A stretch of DNA of 64,000 nucleotides from Longilinea arvoryzae (GTDB taxonomy: Bacteria; Chloroflexota; Anaerolineae; Anaerolineales; Anaerolineaceae). Where the stretch lies: NCBI RefSeq assembly GCF_001050235.1, contig NZ_DF967972.1:3289953-3353952 (forward strand), given 5' to 3'. The notes under the pieces are model-generated. The model saw only the letters and a program-made list of their open reading frames with translations, did no database searches and was not told the DNA's origin. Below, in pieces: positions 61,734 through 64,000 of the stretch; position 1 is the stretch's first letter; each line of letters begins with the position of its first letter. Position numbers and translations under genes: made by a program.

Positions 61734-62690
61734 TCAGCGCCGAAAGAAATTCGAGATGAAAAACCACATATTTGCCGGTCGTTCAGCCAACCGACGCATG
61801 AAATAGGGATACCAATGCGTCCCATATGGAACATATACCCGCACCGGGAATCCCGCGCCAACCAATGCCTCCTGTAAATCCCGGCGAATGCCGTACAGCA
61901 TTTGAAATTCGATGGCCTGTTTCGGTAATCCGTATTGTACCTGTAAATCCCTGGCGGTTTGGATGCGTTTCGGATCATGGGTGGCGATGGCCGGGATTGG
62001 CGGGACAAGGCCATTTTCATTGGCCGTCGGGTTGGCATGTTGTTTCGCCCCGGCGATCAAGAGCCCGGCCAGCCGATCGAAGGCTTGATCCACGTCCGCT
62101 TTGTCGGGATAAGCGATCTCTGCGGGTTCGCGGTAAGCCCCTTTGACGAGGCGCACCGGGACGCCCTCGGTGATCAATTCCTGGATGTCGTTTTGACTGC
62201 GATGCAAATACGACTGAAGGACGATTCCAACGTTCTCAAACCCCTGAGTGCGCGCCCAACGCAAACAAGCCAGCGTCTTTTCGGTCAACGAGGAATCTTC
62301 CATGTCGATCCGAATGAAATTCTGCGTCTGGCGCGCCTTTTGGAGGATGCGCTGTAAGTTATCCTGGCATAGGCCGGCATCCAGCAACAAACCGATTTGA
62401 GATAATTTTATGGACATGTTCGAGCGCACGCCGGAAGCCCGAATCCGATCGAGCATCTGCAGGATTTCATCCGTGGCCTGGCGGGCTTCGGCGGCCGTGG
62501 AAGTATTTTCGCCGAGGTGGTCCAGTGTGGCTAAAATTCCGGCCTCATTCAGGTGTTGGATAACCCGGATTGCCTCTTCGCCTGATTCTCCAGCGATGAA
62601 GCGGGATGCTGCGCGTCGGGCGATCCCCCAATGCGTTACCAGCCGCTGCGCCCAGGCTGCTCTCGAGAGAAAGATAATAAATGCTCTCAG
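61734..62690 (-). CDS. Proline dehydrogenase (CTG start)
   Basis: FAD enzyme that oxidises proline to 1-pyrroline-5-carboxylate. The 318-aa protein has the PRODH barrel: MSIKLSQIGLLLDAGL, RLVKGAYREPAEIAYPDK, IATHDPKRIQTARDL, IEFQMLYGIRRDLQEALV and YPYFMRRLAERPANMWF. The first ATG of the frame, at 62456, would remove the first 78 residues, including FIAGESGEEAIRVIQHLNEA, which belong to the family. CTG 62690 is the best start: GAGG lies seven bases upstream in GAGGTGAAAGG, and a stop lies four codons before it. It opens the SDR-UbiA-MoeA operon. Confidence 0.88.
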   Translation of the reverse strand: MRAFIIFLSRAAWAQRLVTHWGIARRAASRFIAGESGEEAIRVIQHLNEAGILATLDHLGENTSTAAEARQATDEILQMLDRIRASGVRSNMSIKLSQIGLLLDAGLCQDNLQRILQKARQTQNFIRIDMEDSSLTEKTLACLRWARTQGFENVGIVLQSYLHRSQNDIQELITEGVPVRLVKGAYREPAEIAYPDKADVDQAFDRLAGLLIAGAKQHANPTANENGLVPPIPAIATHDPKRIQTARDLQVQYGLPKQAIEFQMLYGIRRDLQEALVGAGFPVRVYVPYGTHWYPYFMRRLAERPANMWFFISNFFRR

Positions 62691-62802
62691 CCTTTCACCT
62701 CATGATGTCGTTCCAGGGGGCCATCTTGGATTTTTTAATTCTAACATAAGAAGTCCAATTCCTGACCCGGCTTATTTCTACGCGCAATTCGGTAAAGTGT
62801 TA

Positions 62803-62808
62803 TACAAT
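62803..62808 (+). promoter_or_regulatory. -10 box six bases before an ATG (possible leaderless start)
   Basis: TACAAT, a 5/6 -10 match, is followed by TTCATGC and then ATGGGG at 62815, with six bases between the box and the ATG. No Shine-Dalgarno site is visible. The -35 region is poor. Confidence 0.35.
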
Positions 62809-62814
62809 TCATGC

Positions 62815-64000
62815 ATGGGGAAACTCAGCCTTCGCAATCTCTTCAAACCGCCCTGGAACCGGCCGTTTTGGATCGGGGCGATTGCTTTGATTGTGTATCT
62901 CTATCTGAACCGCGGAACTCTCAATGAAGCCACGTTCGTATTGGATACGGCGCTCATTGGGTTGGGGCTTCTCATCTGGCTGGCGTTTTTCTCCCAGTTC
63001 ACCCTACCTGTGAAGACGATCCATGAACGACTGGAAGTATTCCGCCGGTTACTACTCTATCCACTGGGAATGCATGGCCCGGCGATCTCGATCGTCGACG
63101 GTGAAATCCAAAAACGCAAAGGCGAAGAACTGAGAACCGGCCCCGGCGTCATTCTGCTGGATACGGCCAGCGCAGCCGTGTTGAAACGGCCGACCCGTTT
63201 CGTGCGTGCAATCGGGCCGGGCGTGGTTTTTACAAAACGGGGTGAGTTCGTTTCTCCCGATTCGGTTGTAGACCTGCACCTACACAAGCAAACCATCGGG
63301 CCCTCGCCCAACAACCCCATCTCACCCTTTGCCGAAAAAGGTAAGAAGGAAACCGCCGCGGAATATCAAACCCGCCAGCGCGATCGAAACGACACGCGCG
63401 CACTCACTCGCGACGGAATCGAAATTGTCTCGACCATCAGTGTCTATTTCCGCCTCGAAGCCAACCTGGGCGAAGGCAATACCCAGTTTGGATTCCGGCC
63501 TTCTTCCATCGAGAAGGCAATCCTTGGGCAAAATATCGATCTCAATCTGCCGATCGATGCCGCAGATCGCATCCGGCGCTGGGATTGGCTGCCGGCTTAT
63601 CTGGCTGCGGATGTGTGGCGCGAGTTTCTGAGTAAATTTACGCTGGATGAGCTGTTTCAACGCTCCGCCAACCAGAATGGCGCCATGAAGACCATCCTCA
63701 ACGTCGTCCGGAGCCGGCTCACGTCCGAAAGGACGCCGATTTTGAACAATTTCGGCGCCGAAACGGACGAAAACGAAGAGAGCCGCGAATACCAACTCCT
63801 GAAAAAGCGCGGCATTCAGGTGACGCGGGTTGAGATTTACAATTTGATGCTGCCGGATGAAATCGAAACCCAACTCGTTCGCCGCTGGAATACCACCTGG
63901 TTGAACCGCGCCCGCAAGGACCGCATCCTCGTGGATCACCAGCGCGACTATGTCGTCCAGCAGGGCCAGGAAGACGCCCACATTCGCGTCGCCGAGAGCG
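62815..64000 (+). CDS. SPFH/band-7-like membrane protein, partial (continues beyond window end)
   Basis: Plus-strand frame that stays open from ATG 62815 to the window end, 395 codons. It begins MGKLSLRNLFKPPWNRPFWI, with two membrane segments at about residues 18-30 and 42-60. An SPFH-like region follows, with GVILLDTASAAVLKRPTRFV, AIGPGVVFTKRGEFV and TRDGIEIVSTISVYFRLE, the core strands of band-7 domains. A long soluble part continues (ENEESREYQLLKKRGIQVTR, VEIYNLMLPDEIETQLVRRW, then AQEDAHIRVAES-like sequence). Such proteins scaffold membrane microdomains; the function here is unknown. The C-terminus is not seen. Confidence 0.78.
   Translation, partial: MGKLSLRNLFKPPWNRPFWIGAIALIVYLYLNRGTLNEATFVLDTALIGLGLLIWLAFFSQFTLPVKTIHERLEVFRRLLLYPLGMHGPAISIVDGEIQKRKGEELRTGPGVILLDTASAAVLKRPTRFVRAIGPGVVFTKRGEFVSPDSVVDLHLHKQTIGPSPNNPISPFAEKGKKETAAEYQTRQRDRNDTRALTRDGIEIVSTISVYFRLEANLGEGNTQFGFRPSSIEKAILGQNIDLNLPIDAADRIRRWDWLPAYLAADVWREFLSKFTLDELFQRSANQNGAMKTILNVVRSRLTSERTPILNNFGAETDENEESREYQLLKKRGIQVTRVEIYNLMLPDEIETQLVRRWNTTWLNRARKDRILVDHQRDYVVQQGQEDAHIRVAES

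Overview
The window is about 64 kb of a bacterial chromosome that reads as Chloroflexota, most likely class Anaerolineae. This is inferred from gene content and protein style, not from a marker search. The pointers are an A2-type caa3 oxidase with a fused CtaA-CtaB haem synthase, a T-box leader on ileS, membrane regulators with a seven-helix N-terminus and a GAF domain, a KimA-type potassium importer with separate RCK subunits, and lipoprotein processing genes without outer-membrane biogenesis genes. There is no rRNA, tRNA, CRISPR array, insertion sequence or prophage. Coding density is high and most genes lie on the minus strand in short operons with 1-14 nt overlaps.

Layout. 1-6.4 kb: ABC-2 exporter (permease cut by the window edge), lgt, a CDP-alcohol phosphatidyltransferase, ftsK and a three-S1-domain protein. 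6.4-10.5 kb: a membrane-anchored regulator, an acetyltransferase, an extracytoplasmic protein and purine nucleoside phosphorylase. 10.6-15 kb: a GAF-GGDEF cyclase, threonine aldolase, an RluD-type pseudouridine synthase and lspA. 15-18.7 kb: ileS behind its T-box and a clear promoter. 18.7-20.8 kb: an AT-richer patch with two exported proteins of unknown function. 20.8-26 kb: pyrimidine phosphorylase and the conserved rpmH-rnpA-yidD-yidC-jag operon, carrying an extra beta-propeller lipoprotein. 26-29.4 kb: kimA and two RCK proteins. 29.6-42.7 kb: ldh, a broken alcohol dehydrogenase, mtaB, a TPR protein, a cold-shock protein, proC, a PerM-family protein and an FHA protein. 42.7-43.2 kb: a 22-codon membrane microORF behind a CRP-like site, and a 6S RNA gene. 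43.3-44.4 kb: thpR and rsfS. 44.4-55 kb: the aerobic respiration block. 55-64 kb: a cytochrome c lipoprotein divergent from an Rrf2 regulator, bcp, then a proline dehydrogenase-SDR-UbiA-MoeA-MoeA/PBP operon, and an SPFH-like gene cut by the window end.

Working together. The respiration block holds a full caa3 oxidase (subunits II, I, IV, III) with its assembly set (Sco, cupredoxin-like protein, SURF1, haem O/A synthase). A NarX/NarL-like two-component system sits just upstream. Its kinase has a cysteine cluster, so redox control of the oxidase is a reasonable guess. The subunit II reading frame opens with a degenerate receiver domain. ldh and a dead alcohol dehydrogenase suggest a facultative lifestyle.

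Most notable points: the receiver-like extension on caa3 subunit II, the 6S RNA beside a microprotein with a CRP-like operator near -41.5, two genes with well-supported CUG starts, the amber-interrupted alcohol dehydrogenase, and the 7TM-GAF-HTH regulator.
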